Source of the DNA: Coxiellaceae bacterium
GTDB taxonomy: Bacteria > Pseudomonadota > Gammaproteobacteria > Coxiellales > Coxiellaceae
Direction: 5' to 3'
NCBI GenBank assembly: GCA_029210045.1
Contig: JARGNX010000014.1
Location: 1-54,157, forward strand
DNA length: 54,157 bases
The position numbers and the translations under genes are program-made. Positions 15,940-23,757 of this stretch are shown one piece after another (position 1 is the first letter of the stretch; each line of letters opens with the position of its first letter). A model generated the notes under the pieces. That model searched no databases and was not told the origin of the DNA. It saw nothing but the letters and a program-made list of their open reading frames with translations.

Positions 15940-17802
15940 TCAAATTCCAATCGATAGTTTTTTAACAGTACGTGTGCCGTAAGTTAAATTAATAATCGCA
16001 CGTGTAAAGAACATCGCGGTTACCATCGAAGTTAACAAACCAATGATCAAGTTAATCGCAAAGCCCTTAACTGAACTACTACTGATTGTGACCAACACCA
16101 CAGCCACAATCAATGTGGTGACATTAGAATCAACAATCGTCATAAATGCACGACCATAACCTGCTGCAATTGCCGCTTGCGGGCTCATGCCCAGTCGCAG
16201 TTCTTCTCGTATTCGTTCATTGATCAGCACATTCGCATCCACCGCCATACCGAGCGTTAGCACAATCGCCGCGATACCTGGCAAAGTTAAAGTAGCACCA
16301 ATAATAGAAAGGATCGCCACAATAAATACCAAGTTCAATATCAATGCAACGTCAGCCACCAATCCAAATACGCGGTAGTAAATCGCCATAAACAGCACGA
16401 TTAACAAGGTACCCACTAACGTTGATAACTCACCTTTTTTAATATTCTCTTTACCTAGCGACGGTCCAACGATACGTTCTTGCACAATCACCACCGGAGC
16501 TGTGTACGCACCAGAGCGCAATAACAACGCTAAGTTACGTGCATAGGCTTGGCTTTGCAGGTTTTCAATTTGAAAACTATTACCCAAGGCACTTTGAATC
16601 ACAGCGGTATTAATGACTTTCTCAAATTGTTTCGGCGTGTTAACCACTTTGCCATTAACTAAGTGACTTTCGATTTTGGTTTCCACCATCACCGTTGCCA
16701 TTGGCTTACCGACATTTTGTGCAGTAATGCGATTAAACAACGTCACACCACTACCACCCAAACGAATCGCTACAATGGGCTTACCATTTTCACCAATTTG
16801 CGCTGAGGCACTAACAATCGATTGCCCTTTTAATACTGTCTGTGCTTTCAATAAAACCGGGCGACCATCTTCATCTTTATACAACTTCGAACCAAATGGC
16901 ACCACACCCGATTGCGATGCTTGCTCAGCATCATGCTGCACATCTACCATGTGCAATTGAATTGTCGCCACTTTACCTAATAGCTCTTTAGCACGTGCGG
17001 AATCTTGAATACCCGGCAAGTCGATACTGATGTTACTCGCACCTTGGCGTACAACAATCGGCTCGCTCACACCCAGTGCATTCACACGATTACGCAAAAT
17101 TGTCATGTTTTGATCAACCGCGTATTTTTGCAATTTAACTAAAGCGGGCTGTGTTAATTGACCGGCAATGCTGTAATTGCCATTATCATCAGAGTCTTTC
17201 CAATAATAACTAGGGAAATTCTTGTTTAATATGGCTAGTGCGCTTGCCATTGGATCGGCTGCACGAAAATCAATGCGGATCCCTTGCTTACCTAAACCCG
17301 TCAGGCCGCTGTAGCGAATGGCCTTCTCACGCAGTGTATTGCCTATCGAATGCATATCTGAAGACTGTTGCTGCTTTAATAGCGCATTCGTGTCCACCGC
17401 CATTAAAAAGTGAATACCACCCTGTAAGTCCAAGCCTTTGCGCATTTGTTTAGCACCAATCGCTCGTAACCATGCTGGGGTTAACGGTGCAATATTCGGT
17501 GCAATTGAAAATTTATCACCCAACACCGCACGTAACACTTCCTGTGCTTTTAATTGTGTGGTGGTGTCATGAAAACGAATCAATAATGAATTCTTTTGTT
17601 GCGTAACACTTATATAAGATAAGTTTTGCTGGTTAAGCGCCTGCTTAACCTGGGGCATCACTTGAGCCGACAACGCTGCAGCGTTTTTTGGTGAAATTTG
17701 TATGGCCGGATTCGAACCATAAATATTCGGTAGTGCATACAACACACCAACAATAATCAAAACGACGATTAAAATATATCGCCACAGCGGATATCGATTC
17801 AT
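15940..17802 (-). CDS. secD: Protein translocase subunit SecD
   Basis: This 620-residue inner-membrane export factor has a normal family length (E. coli about 615). It has an N-terminal membrane helix, the GLDLQGGIHFLMAVD motif near residue 143, a large periplasmic region, and a C-terminal six-helix block with GMAVDANVLINERIREELR. It lies 10 bases after yajC and 12 before secF, forming yajC-secD-secF. Confidence 0.97.
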   Translation of the reverse strand: MNRYPLWRYILIVVLIIVGVLYALPNIYGSNPAIQISPKNAAALSAQVMPQVKQALNQQNLSYISVTQQKNSLLIRFHDTTTQLKAQEVLRAVLGDKFSIAPNIAPLTPAWLRAIGAKQMRKGLDLQGGIHFLMAVDTNALLKQQQSSDMHSIGNTLREKAIRYSGLTGLGKQGIRIDFRAADPMASALAILNKNFPSYYWKDSDDNGNYSIAGQLTQPALVKLQKYAVDQNMTILRNRVNALGVSEPIVVRQGASNISIDLPGIQDSARAKELLGKVATIQLHMVDVQHDAEQASQSGVVPFGSKLYKDEDGRPVLLKAQTVLKGQSIVSASAQIGENGKPIVAIRLGGSGVTLFNRITAQNVGKPMATVMVETKIESHLVNGKVVNTPKQFEKVINTAVIQSALGNSFQIENLQSQAYARNLALLLRSGAYTAPVVIVQERIVGPSLGKENIKKGELSTLVGTLLIVLFMAIYYRVFGLVADVALILNLVFIVAILSIIGATLTLPGIAAIVLTLGMAVDANVLINERIREELRLGMSPQAAIAAGYGRAFMTIVDSNVTTLIVAVVLVTISSSSVKGFAINLIIGLLTSMVTAMFFTRAIINLTYGTRTVKKLSIGI

Positions 17803-17812
17803 TTGTGCTCCA

Positions 17813-18184
17813 TTAAGATTGAGTAGAGTCCATCGTGCCTTTCGGTAAGATGGTGGCGATTGCAGACTTTTGCAAGGTCAACTCTGTCGCACCATTGGTA
17901 ATAACTGTTGCGAAATCACCACTGATTTTAGTTAGGCGACCAACAATACCACCACTGGTTGCAATTTCATCACCGACTTTTAACTCACTCATGCGTTGAC
18001 GCTGTTCTTTAGTACGTTTAGTTTGTGGGCGAATTAATAAGAAATAAAACACAACCACAAACAATGCCGGCAAGGCCAACATTTGTAATAAACTTTGTTT
18101 ACCAGCTGCCGCGGCGTGCGGTGCTGCTTTAATGGCAGTATCAGCAAACGCTGTACCAACCCCAATTAAACTTAAAAATGACAT
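17813..18184 (-). CDS. yajC: Sec translocase accessory subunit YajC
   Basis: This 123-residue single-pass protein associates with SecDF. A membrane helix (LPALFVVVFYFLLIRPQ) is followed by the signature PQTKRTKEQRQRMSELKVGDEI and a small beta domain (GGIVGRLTKI). The ATG at 18184 has AGGAGAAA upstream. In most gammaproteobacteria tgt lies between queA and yajC; here there is only 311 bases of repeat-bearing sequence. Confidence 0.95.
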   Translation of the reverse strand: MSFLSLIGVGTAFADTAIKAAPHAAAAGKQSLLQMLALPALFVVVFYFLLIRPQTKRTKEQRQRMSELKVGDEIATSGGIVGRLTKISGDFATVITNGATELTLQKSAIATILPKGTMDSTQS

Positions 18185-18380
18185 GTATTTCTCCTCTTGA
18201 TGGGCTGCCAATATTCGGCCCATTGGGGCCAGGTAAAACCCCGCTAATGTACAGGTTTCAACGACATTTTACAATCACCAATAATCATGTATACATATCG
18301 TACTTCTAAGGAGCTCATAACAAAGGTGGACACTGTACCTATTACTGCATGGCTCGCTTTACTTGCGTAAAATAAGCCTT

Positions 18381-18467
18381 GTCATCCCGGAAATCAGCAA
18401 TGCTGCCCAGGGCAAGGACCCGGGGTCCAGAATAATAAATGGATCCCGCATCAAGTGCGGGATGATA
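18381..18467. repeat. Dispersed GTCATCCCGG palindrome
   Basis: Same family as the unit at 14869: GTCATCCCGGAAAT...GGACCCGGGGTCC, then GGATCCCGCATCAAGTGCGG ending in GATGAT. It occupies the place where tgt is expected between queA and yajC. Confidence 0.8.
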
Positions 18468-18495
18468 AGGTGTGCGCCTAGGTACCAAGCTTAGT

Positions 18496-19545
18496 TCAGC
18501 ATGCATCCACAAACATTGCATCGCCATAGCTGAAGAAGCGATATTTGTTTTTTACTGCTTCTTCGTACGCTGCTCGCATTAAATCGTAGCCGGTCATCGC
18601 CGCCACCAACATGAGCAATGTCGACTGTGGCAAATGAAAGTTGGTAATTAAAGCATCAACACATTTAAATTCATAACCGGGACGGATAAACAATTGCGTA
18701 TCGCCTTGAAACGGTTTTAATTCATCATCGCTAAAGGCGCTTTCTAAACAGCGCACAGAAGTGGTTCCCACGGCAACAACTCGACGGTTTTCTTTACGCG
18801 CACCATTAACCACATCACAAGTCGCTTGATCAACTTCAAGGTATTCACTGTGCATCACATGATCATCTAAATGATCAACACGCACAGGCTGAAACGTTCC
18901 CGCGCCGACATGCAAAGTCACATAAGTAATTTCCACACCTTTTGCTTGCAAGCGATCCAGTAACGGCTGATCAAAGTGCAAGCCCGCCGTAGGCGCTGCA
19001 ACAGCCCCCTCCTGTTTGGCATACACGGTTTGATAGCGTTCTAAATCGGAATCATCATCCGAACGCTCTATATAAGGAGGCAAAGGCATATGACCATAAC
19101 GATGCAGCTGTTCTAATGCCGTTCGTTCACCTAAAAATTCTAACAGAAATAAGTCACCTTGACGTTCAACCATGCGCGCCTGCATATCATCAGCAAACAC
19201 TAATATGCTCTCTGGTTTTGGTGATTTACTCGATCGAATATGCGCTAATACCCGTCTTTCCGATATCACCCGCTCAACCAAGCACTCGATCTTACCTCCC
19301 GTGCTCTTCTGGCCATATAGCCGAGCTGGAATCACTCGGGTATTATTCATCACCAGCACATCACCCGGCTGCAAAAGCTGCTCGATATCGGCAAACTGGC
19401 CGTGACTAATTTTTTCATCAGCAACAGAGACTTGCAACAAACGGCTCGCGGTACGATCCGCTAATGGGTACTGTGCAATCAACTCGCTAGGCAAGTCATA
19501 ATCGAAATCACTAAGCTGATTTAATGAGCGCTCTACTACCGACAT
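18496..19545 (-). CDS. queA: S-adenosylmethionine:tRNA ribosyltransferase-isomerase QueA
   Basis: This 349-residue enzyme of queuosine biosynthesis transfers and isomerises ribose from S-adenosylmethionine to preQ1 in tRNA, making epoxyqueuosine. Family blocks are clear: [15 protein letters not shown] at the N-terminus, [46 protein letters not shown] in the variant [13 protein letters not shown], and the end RFFSYGDAM. The length is normal. tgt, which inserts preQ1, is not next to it here. Confidence 0.97.
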   Translation of the reverse strand: MSVVERSLNQLSDFDYDLPSELIAQYPLADRTASRLLQVSVADEKISHGQFADIEQLLQPGDVLVMNNTRVIPARLYGQKSTGGKIECLVERVISERRVLAHIRSSKSPKPESILVFADDMQARMVERQGDLFLLEFLGERTALEQLHRYGHMPLPPYIERSDDDSDLERYQTVYAKQEGAVAAPTAGLHFDQPLLDRLQAKGVEITYVTLHVGAGTFQPVRVDHLDDHVMHSEYLEVDQATCDVVNGARKENRRVVAVGTTSVRCLESAFSDDELKPFQGDTQLFIRPGYEFKCVDALITNFHLPQSTLLMLVAAMTGYDLMRAAYEEAVKNKYRFFSYGDAMFVDAC

Positions 19546-19784
19546 GGCGGCTAAATCCTGGTTGTTGTTTCAAATGTGCGCAGTGTATCATAAGCAATCA
19601 ACAAGTTCACACACGAGGCAACAGCTCAATTCCTGGTTCCGTCATTTCTCAGTACGCTAAACGGAGTTATCGCAGCCAAAAACCCTTATCGAAGCACCGC
19701 AGCTTTATTGTGTCTAAATTCCTAGAATTTAAAAGGTTCGCTATTTGCCAAGCATGAGGTGGCTAGTGATTCAGCAGTTTTAGA

Positions 19785-19931
19785 TTAGAGCGTACCGAAA
19801 CCGTGACACTGCTACTAAACAAGGGGGCTGATATTCATGCATATTGTGATGCGCTAAGTTGGGCTGCAAGTAAGGGCCATACAGAAACTGTAGCATTATT
19901 GCTAGATAGGGGTGCTAATATTCACGCCTGG
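19785..19931 (+). pseudogene. Ankyrin-repeat gene fragment
   Basis: About 49 codons encode one and a half ankyrin repeats (RTETVTLLLNKGADIHAY, then ASKGHTETVALLLDRGANI). There is no plausible start, and the repeat is cut off abruptly 15 bases before the end of the convergent higA gene. The repeats resemble those of the ankyrin gene at 47.8-49.3 kb, so this is probably a decayed or rearranged piece of a related gene. A 240-base stretch between it and queA (19546-19784) holds nothing I recognise. Confidence 0.75.
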
Positions 19932-19946
19932 TTACTTTCCGACTAT

Positions 19947-20276
19947 TTATGCTGCATGGGCGACTTTATTAGCTTTAGCCATTCTTAAGAACTTTGCGAA
20001 CGGCTTAACTTTTTTATGGTCTTGGGCTGCTTGCCACAAATCAAAGTCCCTTTGTAAGTTCAACCAGAATTTAGCTTCCATTTTAAAAGCATCTGCAAAT
20101 GCAAGTGCAGAGTCTGCGCTAACACCGCGGCGACCATTAATAATTTCATTAAGCCTAGCATTTGTCCACCCAAGGTGTTTAGCAAAATCCTTTTGGGTAA
20201 TTTTCATAGGCTCTAAAAACTCTTTTAGCAACATTTCGCCAGGATGCGTTGGTGCTCGTTTTTTTGGTATCATCAT
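19947..20276 (-). CDS. higA: HigA-family antitoxin
   Basis: This 109-residue XRE-type helix-turn-helix protein is of the HigA/VapI addiction-module class: HPGEMLLKEFLEPMKITQKD, the recognition region WTNARLNEIINGRRGVSAD, then LALADAF-like ALAFADAF. It neutralises HigB and represses the operon in known systems. A GGAGAAA site precedes the ATG at 20276, six bases after the higB stop. It is complete, but its usual partner toxin has no standard start codon (next entry). Confidence 0.9.
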   Translation of the reverse strand: MMIPKKRAPTHPGEMLLKEFLEPMKITQKDFAKHLGWTNARLNEIINGRRGVSADSALAFADAFKMEAKFWLNLQRDFDLWQAAQDHKKVKPFAKFLRMAKANKVAHAA

Positions 20277-20282
20277 TTTCTC

Positions 20283-20573
20283 CTAGTGATAATCTAACAC
20301 ATCCACATCAATAGCTTCGTTGTTTTCCCATTTAAAAATTACACGCCATTGTTTATTAACTCGAATACTCCAGTACGCCTTATAATTTCCTTTAAGCTTT
20401 TCCAAATTATTGCTGGGCGGTATTCTCATCGTATGAATTGACGATGCTGCATGGAGCTGGTCGAATAACCTTACAACTTTGCTATGCAGTTCTCTTGGGA
20501 TCTTTCTACTGGCTTTGCTATTAATGCCATTGTAGATATCCTCAGCAACCTTTGATTTGAAGTTCCGTATTAT
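20283..20573 (-). pseudogene. higB: HigB (RelE-like) toxin reading frame lacking a standard start codon
   Basis: Reading the minus strand upstream of higA gives an uninterrupted 96-codon frame with HigB hallmarks: a start equivalent to xIRNFKSKVAEDIYNG, LHAASSIHTMRIPP, LEKLKGNYKAYWSIRVNKQW and VIFKWENN, ending DVLDYH. The expected first codon is ATA (20571-20573), directly preceded in frame by a TAA stop. No ATG, GTG or TTG exists before internal Met50, and there is no ribosome site. The ribosome-dependent mRNA interferase is therefore either silenced by an ATG-to-ATA change or made very weakly from AUA. Confidence 0.75.
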
Positions 20574-20731
20574 TTATACAGCATATACCGATATCCGATA
20601 TATATCAGGGTCGAAAGGAATATAGCGCCCTGCTCTCAAATAAAGTTAGTAGTTATTATTTGTAATAAATTTCAATAAGCTACAAGAAAAAATCCGTTTA
20701 ACTGTGCTATGAGGATTTATCATGGTTGGGA

Positions 20732-22297
20732 TTAGACACTGCCGCTTTTCAAGCGGCTAATTTTATTGGTTAATTGCAACAAATTTTCTTTCACTAAGGA
20801 CTTGATAGTTTGCAGCTGTTTATCACCTGAGTGATCCCGTAAGTCATTCTCTAATCGTCGTAAAGCCTGCGGCAACTGATCTCGAAGATCCTCGACTAAA
20901 CCGTGATCACACAGCCGTTGTACACGCGCTATAAACCGCCGGATGGCAGCCCGATTGCCGCCAGCGATTAGTCGGCAAGCCGATACTCTTGACACTGGAA
21001 ACACAGCATTTAATTCATCTAGAAAACCTTGCACCACAGACAACAACGCCTCATCTGAGATAGTATTTAATGCTATACGCACATTCGCTGGCAATAACCA
21101 CTCATCCGTCACTTGAAATAATTCTTTTGACAAATCATGCTTTGCGACTAAGATTTTATTCGCTGCCGATATCTCGTCCATCAATTCAACACGCGAAAAA
21201 TAATCTACCAGCGTCATATCATCCACACTGGAAATAATATCCTCATCACTAACATTTACTAGCTGTAATAACCGATAAGCATCTGCACTCAATGCTTCTT
21301 TCATGCACTCAAGGTATAAACGACGCAAATCTGCTTTATGCGAAAAATTCCTCGTCCCAATGGTTTCTATAGGCGCTTCATAGCAAATGACTTTTCCTGC
21401 CTCTAAGCCTTCTATAAATGATTGATCGCCAGTATCCGCTTCCACACTACCAGCATAGGCGCGTAATTGCTTAAATATATCAGTCGGTAGTGATGGCATT
21501 AAAATAGTAATATACTGAAGACAATCACTTTCCTCTCTAACCGATCGCTTAATATCATTTAAAGTCTCAACAATTTCTTCAAAGCTCGAAGTGTTGTCAA
21601 TGCCGTAATCACTAATAAGGAACTCTTTTGTTCTATAACCATGCTTTTCAAAGAAAGGGCCCAAATACTCAAGACAATTCGGTACACTGGACCGATTTCC
21701 AAATGCGAGTTGTATCGCTATTTTTTCACGCCGAGCAAGCATGTGTTTAAAATGGTTAACTGTATAACGCAATCGCCCAACATGGCCTTTACAATATGAC
21801 ACACCAACTGAATCATCATACGGCTGCTTTTCTTCAGCAATAGCCCCCCCAACACCCGCACCACTCAACTCAGCACGTGGTGCTGCAATCACACCGATTT
21901 CGTCGTGTGCAAATCCAGTTTTTAATTTAATGGGCCGCAATCGTTCAGAACAGACCTTCCCCACACTCGCATCCCAGGAATACTCGCTGATCATAAGGTG
22001 AGGCGGCATATCTTCCAAATCAACCAACCAATCCAAGCTTGATTGACCATACATCGGACACTCTACGACCATATCTAATTCAAAATCTATAGGGCGTGTG
22101 TGCAACCAATCTGCCTTAGCAATAAACCCCAAACGCTTTAGGTGAGCCTCTCTATCCACATTCCGGTTGCACTGATAAATCTTAATCACCTGCTGCGGAG
22201 CTGGGTATTTGCGCTGTAACATTTCAGCTATTTTATGAGCAAAATAAACATCACCCAAACCATAAGTTGGTACGTCTAAATACACTACAATCGCCAC
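20732..22297 (-). CDS. Putative GT-B-like glycosyltransferase, large soluble protein
   Basis: This protein has 521 residues from the GTG at 22297, chosen for the GGTGAG ribosome site and because the product then starts with a strand (MAIVVYLDVPTYGLGDVYFA); a longer GTG frame reaches 22345. The N-terminal G-L-G-D-x-Y-x-A-H and the later EADTGDQSFIEGLEAGKVICYEAP resemble the two nucleotide-sugar-site regions of GT-B glycosyltransferases (EarP- or GT9-like). The C-terminal 150 residues are helical and basic. No membrane segment is seen. Family membership is tentative; an effector role is possible but unsupported. Confidence 0.5.
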   Translation of the reverse strand: MAIVVYLDVPTYGLGDVYFAHKIAEMLQRKYPAPQQVIKIYQCNRNVDREAHLKRLGFIAKADWLHTRPIDFELDMVVECPMYGQSSLDWLVDLEDMPPHLMISEYSWDASVGKVCSERLRPIKLKTGFAHDEIGVIAAPRAELSGAGVGGAIAEEKQPYDDSVGVSYCKGHVGRLRYTVNHFKHMLARREKIAIQLAFGNRSSVPNCLEYLGPFFEKHGYRTKEFLISDYGIDNTSSFEEIVETLNDIKRSVREESDCLQYITILMPSLPTDIFKQLRAYAGSVEADTGDQSFIEGLEAGKVICYEAPIETIGTRNFSHKADLRRLYLECMKEALSADAYRLLQLVNVSDEDIISSVDDMTLVDYFSRVELMDEISAANKILVAKHDLSKELFQVTDEWLLPANVRIALNTISDEALLSVVQGFLDELNAVFPVSRVSACRLIAGGNRAAIRRFIARVQRLCDHGLVEDLRDQLPQALRRLENDLRDHSGDKQLQTIKSLVKENLLQLTNKISRLKSGSV

Positions 22298-22464
22298 TGA
22301 CTTCTCACCTGTTTCTACTCTCAGCCAAATACTAACAAGACGCACCGGTCAAATAAACACCAATTTTAGGTTTCATTTCGGATTTAAGCGACACTTAAGA
22401 TAATCACGCTAGATTATTAGCGCTTTACAGTGATTTGATACATGTTATACTCCCCACCCTATGA

Positions 22465-22548
22465 GCCGAGGTGGCGGAATTGGTAGACGCGCCGGATTCA
22501 AAATCCGGTGTTGGTGACAACGTGAGGGTTCAAGTCCCTCCCTCGGTA
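22465..22548 (+). tRNA. tRNA-Leu (anticodon CAA)
   Basis: The acceptor arm GCCGAGG/CCTCGGT with discriminator A, D-loop GGAATTGGTAGACGC, anticodon stem CCGGA/TCCGG with loop TTCAAAA (anticodon CAA, reads UUG), a long variable arm as expected for Leu, and T-arm GAGGGTTCAAGTCCCTC are all visible. CCA is not encoded. It is 84 nt on the plus strand. Confidence 0.97.
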
Positions 22549-22767
22549 CTCCCCCTGACCTAATTTAGTTTCTTTCCTGAGAGTTACAATAAACATCCAT
22601 GTGTCTCACCCAGCCTGACATCCCTGTCAGTCGCTCAGGCGCTGCGTTAGTCGCAACAGGACCAACGGTCGCTTTCTTTGCCCCTCGGTATTCCCATAAT
22701 CTGATTTAGTTTCTTTCCTAAAAGTTACGATAAACATCCAGTTACGATGAATATTCATGTGTCTCAC
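22540..22767. repeat. Direct repeat of the tRNA-Leu 3' end and its downstream region
   Basis: The tRNA 3' end and following bases (22540-22610: CCCTCGGTA, then TTTAGTTTCTTTCCT, GTTAC.ATAAACATCCA, CATGTGTCTCACC) recur in diverged form at 22681-22767 with a small insertion. A CTGACA-TCCC-TGTCAG hairpin (22617-22630) lies between. Duplication of a tRNA 3' end is what an integrated element leaves as att sites, but only about 70 bases separate the copies and no integrase is present. Together with 22768-22851 this stretch carries no gene. Confidence 0.65.
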
Positions 22768-22801
22768 CAAGCATAAGCATTAAGCATAATTTAAGGTTAA
22801 T

Positions 22802-22829
22802 TTGATACAATTGGTTATATATATAATTA
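22802..22829 (+). promoter_or_regulatory. Possible sigma70-type promoter for the 22852 gene
   Basis: TTGATA (22802-22807) and TAATTA (22824-22829), 16 bases apart, lie upstream of the orphan gene, with overlapping TATAAT at 22822. The region is very AT-rich, so chance matches are likely. Confidence 0.3.
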
Positions 22830-22851
22830 ATGTACTACGGAGTATCATAAA

Positions 22852-23340
22852 ATGCCTACACTATTCTCGGGAATGCCAGACCCAGATCCCTTATTGAGCT
22901 GGGATGATTACAGAACTATCGTAGGAATATTAAACATCCACTTTGACAGTGATGATCGTCCAGAGGTGGCAAGAGATGAAGCAAGGGAGCAATTAGATTT
23001 CTTAAACAATCTAATTAGCCTCAGTGAAAGTGACGCCCTTAATGGCAGGGAAAGAGCAATGATTATAAGAGGTGTATTGCTTGAAGGATCTTCACAAGAT
23101 GAATGTTATTTTACCGACCAACCTGCAGGTATTGACAATCTCCACAATGCAGGTCATACCGTGATTAGCGATATTCTAAAAAGGTTCAACTTGTTAAAAA
23201 GGAATGAAATAGATCCAGATAACCATGTAATCTTTATAGAGCTAGCTGAAAATTCACAATCTGAAATGGAGGAGCTGCACTCAACCAAACCCCACCTATT
23301 CGAACCAACAACTCCAACGTCATTTAGATTTACGTACTAA
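22852..23340 (+). CDS. Acidic orphan protein
   Basis: This 162-residue protein is not recognised. ATG 22852 follows a GGAG site at 10 bases. It is acidic, with no signal peptide or membrane segment: an N-terminal part with PDPDPLLSWDDYRTIV, a helical middle (EAREQLDFLNNLISLSES) and a Pro/Thr-rich tail (FEPTTPTSFRF). It sits downstream of tRNA-Leu in accessory sequence, which fits a horizontally acquired gene. Confidence 0.55.
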   Translation: MPTLFSGMPDPDPLLSWDDYRTIVGILNIHFDSDDRPEVARDEAREQLDFLNNLISLSESDALNGRERAMIIRGVLLEGSSQDECYFTDQPAGIDNLHNAGHTVISDILKRFNLLKRNEIDPDNHVIFIELAENSQSEMEELHSTKPHLFEPTTPTSFRFTY

Positions 23341-23455
23341 GTAAGCCGGTACTGATCACTGGTTCTGTCTCGCACAAATGCTACACCCTTGCAGTAATAC
23401 CCATTTTGGTGCTTTAATTGACTAGAATTTGATTGGTAAAACAAGGAAGTACACA

Positions 23456-23638
23456 ATGAGTAAAACATTTGCAGGTCTTATTTGCTTGATAATTGGTCTA
23501 TTTGTCGGTTGGATTGCCACCTATTACACCGTGCGCTGCCAATCATCAACCGTTGGCATTCAGGTTCATGGGCTCAACAACAACGATAATAATGGCAGCA
23601 TTCAAATCACCACAACCGGCACCAAAAATAAGCCGTAA
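23456..23638 (+). CDS. Small single-pass membrane protein
   Basis: This 60-residue protein starts at the ATG 23456 with an AAGGAAG ribosome site; an upstream TTG at 23429 lacks one. The N-terminal helix AGLICLIIGLFVGWIATYY is followed by a polar tail rich in Asn/Thr (NNNDNNGSIQITTTG). It may be anchored with the tail outside the membrane. The function is unknown. Confidence 0.55.
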   Translation: MSKTFAGLICLIIGLFVGWIATYYTVRCQSSTVGIQVHGLNNNDNNGSIQITTTGTKNKP

Positions 23639-23651
23639 TCAATGATTTATT

Positions 23652-23710
23652 CTGGATAATATGTGGATCCCGGCTCGGAGGCCGGGATAACAAGAGGAAG
23701 CTAGGATGAC
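23652..23710. repeat. Dispersed CCCGGC palindrome
   Basis: GGATCCCGGC-TCGGAG-GCCGGGAT and a trailing GATGAC belong to the same palindrome family as 14869 and 18381. It lies between two small exported or membrane protein genes. Confidence 0.75.
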
Positions 23711-23723
23711 AAAACGCACAGCG

Positions 23724-23750
23724 TTAACACAGACTTCTTTATCCTATAAT
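23724..23750 (+). promoter_or_regulatory. Promoter candidate giving a near-leaderless mRNA
   Basis: A perfect TATAAT (23745-23750) ends seven bases before the ATG at 23758, and TTAACA (23724-23729) lies 15 bases upstream of it. If used, transcription would begin at or next to the start codon. The 15-base spacer is short, so this is tentative. Confidence 0.35.
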
Positions 23751-23757
23751 AAGTCTC

